From Paucimonas lemoignei (GTDB lineage: Bacteria; Pseudomonadota; Gammaproteobacteria; Pseudomonadales; Pseudomonadaceae), in assembly GCA_900475325.1 (NCBI GenBank), contig LS483371.1, forward strand, positions 62,001-126,000: a stretch of 64,000 bases of DNA. Direction: 5' to 3'. Positions 1-8,427 of this stretch are shown here, piece after piece (position 1 is the stretch's first letter; every line of letters starts with the position of its first letter). The notes beneath the pieces were generated by a model. That model was given only the letters and a program-made list of their open reading frames with translations, had not been told where the DNA came from and ran no database searches. The translations under genes and the position numbers were made by a program.

Positions 1-959
1 AGGAAGTGCCGATGACCCAAGGCACTCAGGTCACCACCGAGACCGCCAAAAGCATCATCACCCGCAATAGCTCCCCGGACATTCCCTTTGATCGCTCGAT
101 CAACCCTTATCGCGGGTGCGAACACGGCTGCATTTACTGCTACGCGCGGCCCAGCCACGCTTATTGGGACATGTCGCCAGGCCTGGATTTCGAAACCAGG
201 CTGATCGCCAAGACCAACGCCGCAGCTGTGCTGGAGCAGCAATTGTCCAAGCCCGGTTATCGCTGTGCGCCGATCACTCTTGGCGCCAATACCGATCCGT
301 ATCAGCCCATCGAACGCGAATACAAAATCACCCGCGCCGTGCTTGAGGTGCTGCTGCGCTATCGCCATCCGGTGACGATCATCACCAAGGGTTCATTGAT
401 CCTGCGCGACCTCGACCTGCTGGCCGAGTTGGCGAAACAGAACCTGATTTCCGTGTTCATCAGCCTTACCACGCTGGACGACGAGCTCAAACGTATCCTC
501 GAGCCACGGGCCGCCGCGCCCAAGGCCCGGCTGCGGGCGATCCGTGTGATGCGCGATGCGGGGATTTCGGTGGGGGTGTTATGCGCGCCGATGATCCCGA
601 TGATCAACGACATGGAACTGGAAGCCATGCTCGCCGAGGCCAAGGCCGCTGGGGCGTTGAGTGCGAGCTACGTGATGCTGCGCCTGCCCCTGGAGGTGGC
701 GCCGCTGTTCGAGGAGTGGCTGCATGCCCACTACCCACAACGGGCCGAGCATGTGATGAGTCTGGTGCGCCAGGTGCGCGGCGGGGAAGTCTATGACAGC
801 CGTTTCGGCGTGCGCATGCGCGGCGAGGGCCCGTTTGCCGACCTGCTCGCCCAGCGCTACGGGATGGCGGTCAAGCGTCTTGGATTGAACCAGCGGGAAA
901 GCTTCAAGCTGGACTGCGAAGCGTTCTGCCCACCGGGTGGGCAGATGTCGTTGTTGTAG
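1..959 (+). CDS. PA0069-family radical SAM protein (5' end cut by window)
   Basis: The reading frame is open from the first base to a TAG stop, and the residues before the first possible start codons still fit the family, so the true start lies upstream of the window. The visible 317 residues hold the radical SAM cluster motif CxxxCxxC (Cys38, Cys42, Cys45 counted from base 6), followed by a TIM-barrel-like sequence. Family members bind a 4Fe-4S cluster and S-adenosylmethionine; the substrate of this subfamily (PA0069 / Rv2578c type) is not established. The full protein is usually about 350 residues, so roughly 35 N-terminal residues are missing. Family assignment is firm, function unknown. 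Confidence 0.85.
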   Translation, partial: EVPMTQGTQVTTETAKSIITRNSSPDIPFDRSINPYRGCEHGCIYCYARPSHAYWDMSPGLDFETRLIAKTNAAAVLEQQLSKPGYRCAPITLGANTDPYQPIEREYKITRAVLEVLLRYRHPVTIITKGSLILRDLDLLAELAKQNLISVFISLTTLDDELKRILEPRAAAPKARLRAIRVMRDAGISVGVLCAPMIPMINDMELEAMLAEAKAAGALSASYVMLRLPLEVAPLFEEWLHAHYPQRAEHVMSLVRQVRGGEVYDSRFGVRMRGEGPFADLLAQRYGMAVKRLGLNQRESFKLDCEAFCPPGGQMSLL

Positions 960-976
960 CAGTTTGCGCTTCTCTT

Positions 977-1047
977 GTAGGAGCTGCCGAAGGCTGCGAA
1001 AGCGATCTTCCCTGCTAAACCGCTTTCGCAGCCTGCGGCAGCTCCTA
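977..1047. repeat. REPIN, GTAGGAGCTGCCG type
   Basis: Two inverted arms of about 23 bases (GTAGGAGCTGCCGAAGG and its near complement) flank a short spacer downstream of the radical SAM gene. The same arms recur at 11324, 22593 and 46816. Confidence 0.85.
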
Positions 1048-1084
1048 TCGAACAGGGTTTGCATTTCAGCTTTTGCATTTCAAC

Positions 1085-1173
1085 TGTAGGAGCGAACTTG
1101 TTCGCGAGGCGGTATGACTGCCCAAACGGTATCGTCTGAACAGACGCCCTCGCCAACAAGTTGGCTCCTACAG
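1085..1173. repeat. REPIN, GTAGGAGCGAACTTG type
   Basis: Inverted arms GTAGGAGCGAACTTGTTCGC and an imperfect complement ending GGCTCCTAC. It is the only copy of this core in the window. It lies between the convergent radical SAM and permease genes. A lone half-arm (GCTCCTACAG) follows near 1206. Confidence 0.75.
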
Positions 1174-1229
1174 ACCAACTCGGCGCTCAAAAACAGGCCG
1201 GCTATCGCTCCTACAGGTGCCTGCGGCGC

Positions 1230-2582
1230 CTATGCCTTACGCGTCTTAAGCCGATAAGCGATGCCCATGACAATCAACCACACCGGGATCAACAGCACCG
1301 AGAGCGAGATGCCTGGGGTGACGGACATGATCACCAGGATGCCCAACAGAAACGCCAGGCAGATGTAGTTAGTGGCCGGATAGCCCCAGCTTTTGTACAG
1401 CGTCACTTCGCCCGCTTCGCGCTTGGCCTTGCGGAACTTCAAGTGCGTGATGCTGATGATGATCCAGTTCAGTACCAGCGCCGACACCACCAGCGCCATC
1501 AGCAATTCGAAAGCTTTGGCGGGCATCACGTAGTTGATCACAACGCACAGGCCGGTTGCAGTGGCCGATACACCCAGCGCCAGCAATGGCACGCCACGGC
1601 GGTTGACCTTGAGCAGCGCCTTGGGCGCATTGCCCTGCATGGCCAGGCCAAACAACATCCGACTGTTGCTGTAGACGCAGCTGTTGTAGACCGACAGCGC
1701 AGCGGTCAGCACTACGATGTTGAGGATGGTGGCGACCACGTTGCTGTCCAGTGCGTGGAAAATCAGCACGAACGGGCTGCCGCCGGTCACGACTTTCTGC
1801 CACGGATACAGCGAAAGCAGGATGCCCAGCGCGCCGACGTAGAAAATCAGGATCCGGTAGATAACCTGATTGGTTGCCTTGGGAATGCTGCGCTTTGGAT
1901 CTTCTGCTTCTGCGGCGGTAATGCCCACCAGCTCCAGGCCACCGAAGGAAAACATGATAAAGGCCATGGCCATGACCAGCCCGCCTATCCCGTTCGGGAA
2001 GAAGCCGCCGTATTGCCAGAGGTTGGCAACGCTGGCGTCAGGACCACCAGTGCCGCTGGCCAGCAGCCAGCCACCGAAGGCAATCATGCTGACGATGGCG
2101 ATGATCTTGATCATGGAGAACCAGAACTCCATTTCGCCAAAGATCTTCACACTGGTCAGGTTGATCAGGTTGATGGCCACGAAGAAGATCGCGGCAGACA
2201 CCCAGGTCGGCGTCTCAGGCCACCAGTACTGCACGTACTGGCCCACAGCGGTGAGTTCAGCCATGCCGACCAGCACGTAAAGCACCCAGTAGTTCCAGCC
2301 GGACATGAACCCCGCAAACGGACCCCAGTAGCGGTTGGCGAAATGGCTGAACGTGCCAGCCACAGGCTCTTCAACCACCATTTCGCCCAGCTGGCGCATG
2401 ATGAAGAAGGCGATGGCCCCGGCAATGGCATAACCCAGGATGACTGACGGACCAGCCATGTTGATCGTGTGGGCAATGCCCAGGAAAAGCCCGGTACCAA
2501 TGGCGCCGCCCAGGGCGATCAGCTGGATATGCCGATTCTTGAGCCCCCGATGCAGCTGAGTAGCGGAGTTTTGTTCGTTCAT
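1230..2582 (-). CDS. AroP-like aromatic amino acid permease
   Basis: A 450-residue polytopic membrane protein of the amino acid-polyamine-organocation family, AroP/PheP branch. It should import amino acids in symport with protons across the inner membrane. The N-terminal GAIGTGLF motif of this family (about residues 26-33) and about twelve hydrophobic segments are visible. An upstream in-frame start adds 29 hydrophilic residues, but the ATG at 2582 is preferred because AGGA stands nine bases before it. It is divergent from an Lrp-type regulator, and an aminotransferase follows, which points to aromatic amino acids as substrate (inference). A sigma-54 promoter sequence precedes it. Confidence 0.85.
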   Translation of the reverse strand: MNEQNSATQLHRGLKNRHIQLIALGGAIGTGLFLGIAHTINMAGPSVILGYAIAGAIAFFIMRQLGEMVVEEPVAGTFSHFANRYWGPFAGFMSGWNYWVLYVLVGMAELTAVGQYVQYWWPETPTWVSAAIFFVAINLINLTSVKIFGEMEFWFSMIKIIAIVSMIAFGGWLLASGTGGPDASVANLWQYGGFFPNGIGGLVMAMAFIMFSFGGLELVGITAAEAEDPKRSIPKATNQVIYRILIFYVGALGILLSLYPWQKVVTGGSPFVLIFHALDSNVVATILNIVVLTAALSVYNSCVYSNSRMLFGLAMQGNAPKALLKVNRRGVPLLALGVSATATGLCVVINYVMPAKAFELLMALVVSALVLNWIIISITHLKFRKAKREAGEVTLYKSWGYPATNYICLAFLLGILVIMSVTPGISLSVLLIPVWLIVMGIAYRLKTRKA

Positions 2583-2652
2583 GAAAGGTCCTGATCCATG
2601 TGAGGATGCCGAAAACAGGTAAGCCGTCAGTGCGCGCTGTGAACATGGCTTT

Positions 2653-2668
2653 TGCAACTCAGATGCCA
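2653..2668 (-). promoter_or_regulatory. candidate sigma-54 promoter for the permease
   Basis: On the minus strand the sequence reads TGGCATCTGAGTTGCA, matching the -24/-12 consensus TGGCAC-N5-TTGCA with one change and exact GG-to-GC spacing. It lies about 60 bases before the permease start. Aromatic amino acid genes in Pseudomonas are often controlled by the sigma-54-related activator PhhR; that link is inferred. Confidence 0.6.
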
Positions 2669-2754
2669 CGTATCAGCCAGCTGGTTTTTCACGCTCGGCA
2701 AAAAGGTGCAGGCAGGCTACCCGCCATTGGCCAAGCGTCAAGCGGAAACTGTTA

Positions 2755-2772
2755 GGCTTTACGTCCAAAGCC
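2755..2772. promoter_or_regulatory. dyad operator candidate between permease and Lrp gene
   Basis: Perfect inverted repeat GGCTTT-N6-AAAGCC lying 27 bases before the Lrp-family start and about 110 bases upstream of the inferred permease start point. The position suits either autoregulation by the Lrp protein or an activator site for the permease promoter. Confidence 0.35.
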
Positions 2773-2798
2773 CTTGAATTGCGCCGGATTAGTCACCC

Positions 2799-3263
2799 AT
2801 GAAAGTCAATGAGATCGACGATTTTGATCTGAAAATCCTGACGTTGCTGCAGGCCAACGGGCGCCTGACCAATCAGGAGCTGAGCGATCTTATCGGGCTG
2901 TCTGCTTCGCAGTGTTCACGGCGCAGAATCGCCCTGGAGCAGGCCCGCCTGATCCTTGGCTATCACGCACGGCTGGCGCCACAGGCCATGAACCTGGAAG
3001 TGGTCGCGATGGTAGAGGTGAAACTGATCAGCCATCGTCCTGAACATTCGGAAGGTTTTCAGGCATTCATCGGCACTGAAAGCGCGATCATCGACGCCTA
3101 CAAAACCACCGGCGATGCAGATTACAACCTCAAGGCGGCGGTGGCAGATCTGGCCAGCCTGAACCAGTTGATGGCGCGAATTTCCGCGACCAACTGTGTT
3201 TCGTACCTCAAGACCTCCGTCGTACTGGAGCGACTCAAGGAAAACAGCATCGCCACGGTATGA
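2799..3263 (+). CDS. Lrp/AsnC-family transcriptional regulator
   Basis: A 154-residue protein with the standard Lrp/AsnC layout: an N-terminal helix-turn-helix (about residues 8-55) beginning with the typical FDLKILTLLQANGRLTN-like segment, then a C-terminal ligand-binding RAM domain. Family members form octamers or dimers that sense amino acids and control transport and catabolic genes. It lies between the permease (divergent) and an aromatic-type aminotransferase (same direction), so local control of aromatic amino acid uptake and transamination is likely. The ligand cannot be read from the sequence. Confidence 0.88.
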   Translation: MKVNEIDDFDLKILTLLQANGRLTNQELSDLIGLSASQCSRRRIALEQARLILGYHARLAPQAMNLEVVAMVEVKLISHRPEHSEGFQAFIGTESAIIDAYKTTGDADYNLKAAVADLASLNQLMARISATNCVSYLKTSVVLERLKENSIATV

Positions 3264-3328
3264 CGAATTGTCGTTTGGCGGTGTTATTTTTGAGCTGAGG
3301 CGCGTGGATGTCGCGCCAGGCGCTTATT

Positions 3329-3352
3329 AAATGCATGAGTTGTGCATTTTAT
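3329..3352 (+). terminator. probable terminator after the Lrp gene
   Basis: Stem AAATGCA / TGCATTT with a seven-base loop followed by TTATT. A second GC-rich hairpin (GGCGCG-N7-CGCGCC, 3299-3317) stands just before it without a T run. Confidence 0.4.
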
Positions 3353-3472
3353 TAGGTTTGAATGCGCGATGATTCTTCGTTGTGTAGGATGCGTGCTTGT
3401 TGTGTGAGTACTGAAGACCCTGGGCCTGCCACGGTTTGAAGTTTTGCCTCTTTTATCAGGAGTTGTCCGCCC

Positions 3473-4672
3473 ATGTTTGCCCACGTTGAGTCTTATGCTG
3501 GTGATCCGATCCTGTCGTTGATGGATACCTTTCACAAAGATCCGAATGCCGCCAAGGTCAATCTCAGCATCGGTCTGTATTACGACGAGCAAGGGCGTAT
3601 TCCACGGCTGGCTTCGGCGGTCGAAGCGCAACGCCAAGTGCTCGAAGGCCCTCAGGCTGCTTGTGTGTACCTGCCGATGGAAGGTCTGGACAGCTATCGC
3701 CGTGGCGTTCAGGAGCTGGTGTTTGGCGCAGACCATCCCGCGTTGCTGGCCGGTCGCATCGCGACCATCCAGAGCGTCGGCGGCTCAGGCGCATTGAAAG
3801 TCGGGGCTGACTTCCTCAAGGCGGCCTACCCTGATTCGCAGGTATGGGTCAGTGATCCGACCTGGGAAAACCACCACGCGCTGTTCGGCGGCGCGGGCTT
3901 CAAGGTCAACACCTACCCGTACTTCGATGCCGCGACTGGCGGTGTGAACTTCGAAGGCATGCTGGGCGCGCTGCAACAGCTGCCGCCGTTCAGCATCATT
4001 CTGCTGCACCCGTGCTGCCACAACCCGACCGGCGCCGCCTTGACCACAGCCCAGTGGGACCAGTTGATCCCGTTGATTGCCGAGCGTCAGCTGATTCCAT
4101 TTCTGGACACGGCCTACCAGGGCTTTGGCGAAGGCATGGAGCGTGACGCCTACGCGATTCGCGCCATGGCGGATGCCGGCTTGACGGTACTGGTGAGCAA
4201 CTCGTTCTCGAAGATTTTCTCACTGTATGGCGAGCGCGTCGGTGGTCTGTCGATTGTCTGCCCGGATGCGGCCATGGCCGACAAAGTGCTGGGGCAACTC
4301 AAAGCGACGGTGCGCCGCAACTACTCCAGCCCGCCAAAGCACGGCGCGCTGGTGGTGTCGGCAGTGCTCAACGACCCGCAGTTGCGCAACCAATGGCTGG
4401 CCGAGGTCGAAGCCATGCGCCTGCGCATCATCGACATGCGTCAGAAACTGGTGGCCGCGCTCCAGGCAAAGATGCCGCAGCGCGACTTCAGCTACATCCT
4501 GCGTCAGAGCGGCATGTTCAGTTACACCGGTTTCAGCAGCGCCCAGGTGGACAAGCTGCGAAGCGAGCACGCCGTTTATCTGATCAGCAGTGGCCGAGTG
4601 TGTATGGCTGGCTTGAATGAGCAGAATCTCGGTAAGGTAGTCGACGCTTTCGCCAGTGTTTGCGAAGGCTGA
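3473..4672 (+). CDS. class I aromatic amino acid aminotransferase
   Basis: A 399-residue PLP enzyme of aspartate/aromatic aminotransferase family I (fold type I). It transfers the amino group of aromatic amino acids, or aspartate, to 2-oxoglutarate. The start ATG is preceded by CAGGAG. The [14 protein letters not shown] segment carries the Schiff-base lysine (Lys247), and the HPCCHNPTG motif that contacts the cofactor is present. It resembles TyrB and PhhC. The upstream permease and Lrp regulator suggest an uptake and transamination unit. Whether tyrosine, phenylalanine or aspartate is preferred cannot be decided here. Confidence 0.88.
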   Translation: MFAHVESYAGDPILSLMDTFHKDPNAAKVNLSIGLYYDEQGRIPRLASAVEAQRQVLEGPQAACVYLPMEGLDSYRRGVQELVFGADHPALLAGRIATIQSVGGSGALKVGADFLKAAYPDSQVWVSDPTWENHHALFGGAGFKVNTYPYFDAATGGVNFEGMLGALQQLPPFSIILLHPCCHNPTGAALTTAQWDQLIPLIAERQLIPFLDTAYQGFGEGMERDAYAIRAMADAGLTVLVSNSFSKIFSLYGERVGGLSIVCPDAAMADKVLGQLKATVRRNYSSPPKHGALVVSAVLNDPQLRNQWLAEVEAMRLRIIDMRQKLVAALQAKMPQRDFSYILRQSGMFSYTGFSSAQVDKLRSEHAVYLISSGRVCMAGLNEQNLGKVVDAFASVCEG

Positions 4673-4689
4673 CGCGCCATAAAGTAGTC

Positions 4690-4715
4690 GGCACTGGCTA
4701 TGGGCTACCAGTGCC
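4690..4715 (+). terminator. hairpin after the aminotransferase
   Basis: Eight-base perfect stem GGCACTGG / CCAGTGCC with a ten-base loop, 18 bases after the stop codon. There is no T tract, so it may be a 3'-end stabilising hairpin and not a terminator. Confidence 0.35.
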
Positions 4716-4896
4716 GCCTGGCTGGAAGCCCCGTCCCAGACGGCTACATTCAGTTTCAGTTAAGTTTTGACGGTTAGCCTGCAAATCTGCGTGACCCCGT
4801 TGGGCGCTAACAAACGGATTTGTTGTGCGATGCCAGTAGTACGGATTTTCTTCGGGAACAGTAGAAATCCACATCAATCCGTCAAGAGGATGAGAC

Positions 4897-5628
4897 ATGA
4901 GCGACCTGGATAAAAAAGATCTGCCTGCTGTGGCCGACGCCAAGCCACAGGCGGAATCTGCCGATGTAGCCCTCGCGCACATCGTTGAAGGCTTCAAGCA
5001 TTTTCGTCATGAAGTCTTTCCTGAGCAGCAAGAGCTGTTCAAAAAACTGGCAACGGCCCAACAGCCGCGCGCCATGTTCATTACCTGCGCTGACTCGCGC
5101 ATCGTGCCAGAGCTGATCACCAACAGCTCACCGGGCGACCTTTTTGTAACGCGTAACGTCGGTAACGTCGTTCCGCCCTATGGCCCGATGAATGGCGGTG
5201 TTTCCACTGCCATCGAATATGCGGTCATGGCCCTGGGTGTGCACCACATCATCGTGTGCGGCCACTCCGATTGCGGCGCCATGCGTGCAGTCCTGAACCC
5301 GAAAAGCCTGGCAAAAATGCCAACCGTCACGGCCTGGCTGCGCCACGCCGAGGTGGCCCGCACGGTGGTTGAAGACAACTGCCATTGCACCGGCGAAAAA
5401 GAAACGATGCATGTTCTGACCGAAGAGAACGTCATCGCTCAGCTGCAACACCTGCGTACTCACCCTTCGGTAGCCTCGAAAATGGCCAGCGGCGAGCTGT
5501 TCATCCATGGCTGGGTCTACGACATCGAAACCTGCGGCATCAAAGCCTATGACGCCGAGCAAGGTCGCTTCCTGGCGCTGGATGGTGACCATCCAACCCC
5601 GACGGCCACGCCTAAGTCTCGTTACTAA
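4897..5628 (+). CDS. beta-class carbonic anhydrase
   Basis: A 243-residue cytoplasmic zinc enzyme interconverting CO2 and bicarbonate. All beta-class ligands are present: Cys64, Asp66 and Arg68 in CADSR, then His123 and Cys126 in the CGHSDCGAM segment. The start has GAGGATGAG upstream. It precedes a SulP-family transporter by about 100 bases in the same direction, an arrangement shared with P. aeruginosa (PA0102-PA0103, from memory). The pairing suggests the transporter may handle bicarbonate, with this enzyme setting the CO2/bicarbonate balance inside the cell (inference). Confidence 0.95.
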   Translation: MSDLDKKDLPAVADAKPQAESADVALAHIVEGFKHFRHEVFPEQQELFKKLATAQQPRAMFITCADSRIVPELITNSSPGDLFVTRNVGNVVPPYGPMNGGVSTAIEYAVMALGVHHIIVCGHSDCGAMRAVLNPKSLAKMPTVTAWLRHAEVARTVVEDNCHCTGEKETMHVLTEENVIAQLQHLRTHPSVASKMASGELFIHGWVYDIETCGIKAYDAEQGRFLALDGDHPTPTATPKSRY

Positions 5629-5735
5629 AGCCTCGCTGCTAACAACGCGACTTTAACTTCGTTCAGACACCTGACGGCCGCCTTCAAGGCGCGCCGTTGG
5701 GCGTCGTCACGTCTGAAGAAATCCGGAGAGTCCTC

Positions 5736-7280
5736 ATGGGCATAACTCAATTGAAATCTGTATTGCCACGAGAACTGCTCGCCTCCGTAGTGGTTTTTCT
5801 CGTGGCCCTGCCGTTGTGCATGGGCATTGCCATCGCGTCTGGCATGCCGCCCGCCAAAGGGCTTATCACCGGCATCATCGGCGGTATTGTCGTCGGCTGG
5901 CTCGCCGGTTCGCCGCTACAGGTCAGCGGGCCTGCAGCGGGCCTCGCGGTTTTGGTGTTTGAAGTGGTGCGTGAACATGGCATGGCCATGCTAGGGCCGA
6001 TCCTGCTGCTGGCGGGTGTCCTGCAAATCCTGGCCGGGCGTCTCAAGCTCGGCTGCTGGTTCCGGGTTACCGCGCCTGCGGTGGTCTACGGCATGTTGGC
6101 CGGTATCGGCGTGCTGATCGTGTTGTCCCAGGCACACGTGATGTTCGACGGCGGGCCCAAACCGTCCGGGCTGGATAACCTGATCGGTTTCCCTTCGACG
6201 TTACTGAGCGCTATCGGCCCAGGCACTGGCATGCAGGCCGGTATCCTCGGGCTGGGTACGATTATGGTGATGTGGCTGTGGGATAAATTCCGCCCGCAGT
6301 CGCTGCGCTTTGTTCCCGGTGCACTGCTGGGTGTGGGTTTGGCGACGTTTGCGAGTCTCGCGTTGGCGTTGCAGGTCAAGCGTGTGGAAGTCCCGGACAA
6401 TTTGGCCGATGCCATCGACTGGCTGCGTCCGGCTGATCTGATGAGCCTGGCGGATCCGGCCATTCTGATCGCCGCCTTCGCCGTTGCCTTTATTGCCAGT
6501 GCCGAAACCCTCTTGTCTGCTGCCGCGGTTGACCGTATGCATGATGGCCAGCGCTCGGATTTCGACAAGGAACTCAGCGCCCAGGGTGTCGGCAACGTGC
6601 TTTGTGGGCTGGTGGGTGCATTGCCGATGACCGGCGTGATCGTGCGCAGCTCGGCCAACGTTCAGGCGGGCGCTACCACGCGTATGTCGGCGATGTTCCA
6701 CGGCTTGTGGCTGCTGGCGTTTGTGCTGTTGCTGTCCAGCGTGCTGCAAAGCATTCCGGTGGCTAGCTTGGCGGGTGTGCTGGTGTATACCGGCTGCAAA
6801 TTGGTGGACCTCAAAGCGTTCCGGGGTCTGGGCCGTTATGGCCGCATGCCCATGTTCACCTATGCGGCGACCGCGTCGGCGATCATCTTCACCGACTTGC
6901 TGACGGGCGTTCTGGTGGGCTTTGGTATGACCCTGGTGAAGCTTGCGCTGCAAGCGTCGCGCTTGAAAATCAGCCTGGTACCTCGGGAGACTGAGGGTGA
7001 GTTCGAACTGCGCATGGTGGGTTCGGCGACCTTCCTCAAGGTTCCGGCATTGACCAAAGTGCTGGGCACCATACCAGCGGGCAGCACCGTGCATGTGCCG
7101 TTGAGCAACCTGAGCTACATCGACCATTCCTGCCTTGAGTTGCTCGAAGAATGGGGCCGCGCCAATGCCGCTCAGGGTTCGCGATTGATCATCGAACCGC
7201 GTGGCTTGAAGCGCAGGCTGGAGGGACGGTTGACCACCACGACGGGGGTTGGGTCCGCTGCGGTGTTAGCCGCGAAGTGA
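5736..7280 (+). CDS. SulP-family anion permease with STAS domain
   Basis: A 514-residue inner-membrane transporter. About ten to twelve hydrophobic segments fill residues 15-400, and a cytoplasmic STAS domain sits at the C terminus (about residues 415-495, including the LSNLSYIDHSCLE stretch). The GTG at 5697 would add 13 residues, but the ATG at 5736 has GGAGAG six bases upstream and starts the conserved part. SulP proteins carry sulfate, bicarbonate or other anions. The adjacent carbonic anhydrase favours bicarbonate, but substrate cannot be fixed from sequence. A REPIN follows the stop codon. Confidence 0.88.
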   Translation: MGITQLKSVLPRELLASVVVFLVALPLCMGIAIASGMPPAKGLITGIIGGIVVGWLAGSPLQVSGPAAGLAVLVFEVVREHGMAMLGPILLLAGVLQILAGRLKLGCWFRVTAPAVVYGMLAGIGVLIVLSQAHVMFDGGPKPSGLDNLIGFPSTLLSAIGPGTGMQAGILGLGTIMVMWLWDKFRPQSLRFVPGALLGVGLATFASLALALQVKRVEVPDNLADAIDWLRPADLMSLADPAILIAAFAVAFIASAETLLSAAAVDRMHDGQRSDFDKELSAQGVGNVLCGLVGALPMTGVIVRSSANVQAGATTRMSAMFHGLWLLAFVLLLSSVLQSIPVASLAGVLVYTGCKLVDLKAFRGLGRYGRMPMFTYAATASAIIFTDLLTGVLVGFGMTLVKLALQASRLKISLVPRETEGEFELRMVGSATFLKVPALTKVLGTIPAGSTVHVPLSNLSYIDHSCLELLEEWGRANAAQGSRLIIEPRGLKRRLEGRLTTTTGVGSAAVLAAK

Positions 7281-7286
7281 TCCCTT

Positions 7287-7376
7287 GTGGGAGCGAATTC
7301 ATTCGCGAAGAGGCCAGTACATTCGATAAATGTTCATCGGTCTTTACAAAGCCTTCGCGAATGAATTCGCTCCCAC
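7287..7376. repeat. REPIN, GTGGGAGCGAATTCATTCGCG type
   Basis: Near-perfect inverted arms of about 25 bases around a 40-base spacer, in the tail-to-tail gap between the SulP gene and the next minus-strand gene. This is the commonest core in the window. Confidence 0.9.
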
Positions 7377-7406
7377 GGGTACGCGGCTGGTGATCCTCTG
7401 GAGCAT

Positions 7407-8051
7407 CTATCCGCGATCCAGCTCCAACCCGATCCCCAGCTGCCGCGACAGGCATGGCCAGCGTTTCCAGGCCGCTTCGGTGTCCGGGCTGGTCAGGCGG
7501 TCGCGGTAGTCTTCGACCGAGTCCAGCGCAAAGCTTTCTTCGTCGAGCAGCTGATCCACCGCATGATGCACGGCTTCATCGAGCTGGTTGGCGAAGGATT
7601 CACCAATCAATTGGTGGGCAATCACGCTGGCCACCGTCGTATTGGACGGGATCAGTGGCTGGCCGAAATGCTTGATGTACAGATCGTTGACCTCCTCCAC
7701 CAACCGGTGCGCCAGATAGGCCTCGTCCAGCAGGCTGTCCAGCCCTTCGTGGCCGTCCATGATGGCCGGTGGTGCGGTGAAAAAATGCTCGGCGATTTTC
7801 AACACCGGTTTGATCTGCCCCTCAATGCCCGCCTCTATGGCGACTTGATGGGCGGCGTCGAGCAGGTCGGGGACCAGATCGATATACGCGCTGACAAAAC
7901 GGCTCAATACGCCTCGGGCATCGACGTCCGGAAGATCAATCGCCGGATGAAGGTGCGGTAACTGGGTTTCAAGTTGACGCAACAATTGACCAGTATCGGC
8001 CTCGTGCTGTTGGGCACGCTGAATCTGCTCGCGCAAAGCGGCGGTGTTCAT
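7407..8051 (-). CDS. conserved hypothetical protein (PA0104-like)
   Basis: A 214-residue soluble, acidic, mostly helical protein with no signal peptide or membrane segment and no catalytic motif I recognise. The start has TCAGGAG at the proper distance. It lies divergently upstream of the cytochrome oxidase operon, as its counterpart does in P. aeruginosa. The conserved position suggests, but does not show, a link to oxidase biogenesis. Confidence 0.75.
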   Translation of the reverse strand: MNTAALREQIQRAQQHEADTGQLLRQLETQLPHLHPAIDLPDVDARGVLSRFVSAYIDLVPDLLDAAHQVAIEAGIEGQIKPVLKIAEHFFTAPPAIMDGHEGLDSLLDEAYLAHRLVEEVNDLYIKHFGQPLIPSNTTVASVIAHQLIGESFANQLDEAVHHAVDQLLDEESFALDSVEDYRDRLTSPDTEAAWKRWPCLSRQLGIGLELDRG

Positions 8052-8254
8052 GAAATCTCCTGACGGCGGAAAACCAGGGACGGTTCGGGGAGTTGATACG
8101 TTAGCCTGCTTACGCCAATGCCTAAGACATATTTGTCATAACAGGTTCACATTTATGTGCATTGGCTATTAAAACGCTTTTTCAGCCAAATCCGCCGCTT
8201 AAATTACGGCGCGAGGGCTTCTGTGTAGCCTGTTTTCGGGATTTTGCCAGTGCG

Positions 8255-8282
8255 TTGCGCAGCGTGGGTCCGTGTCTATACT
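8255..8282 (+). promoter_or_regulatory. coxB: candidate RpoS-type promoter of the cox operon
   Basis: The 376-base gap before coxB contains CTATACT at 8276-8282, the canonical -10 of stationary-phase sigma-S promoters. TTGCGC at 8255-8260 is a possible weak -35. The leader to coxB would be about 140 bases. In P. aeruginosa the aa3 oxidase genes are known to depend on RpoS and be induced by starvation, which agrees. Nothing else was recognised in this gap. Confidence 0.5.
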
Positions 8283-8427
8283 CGGTTTTGACGGAAGTTG
8301 GCTGATGGCCGCCGAACCACGGACGAAAGTCTGGCGCGGCCACGGGTGGACCTTGTAGTAGTGATCGCCGACTCCCTAGACCGCAGGTATGAGCCTGGGG
8401 GATAACAAGAACAAAGGGGAATCCGCA

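Noticed and set aside
1161..2447. A 428-codon plus-strand frame opposite the permease
   Set aside because: Rich in His, Gln and Asp as expected for the antisense of a hydrophobic membrane protein; the permease on the other strand is a clear family member.
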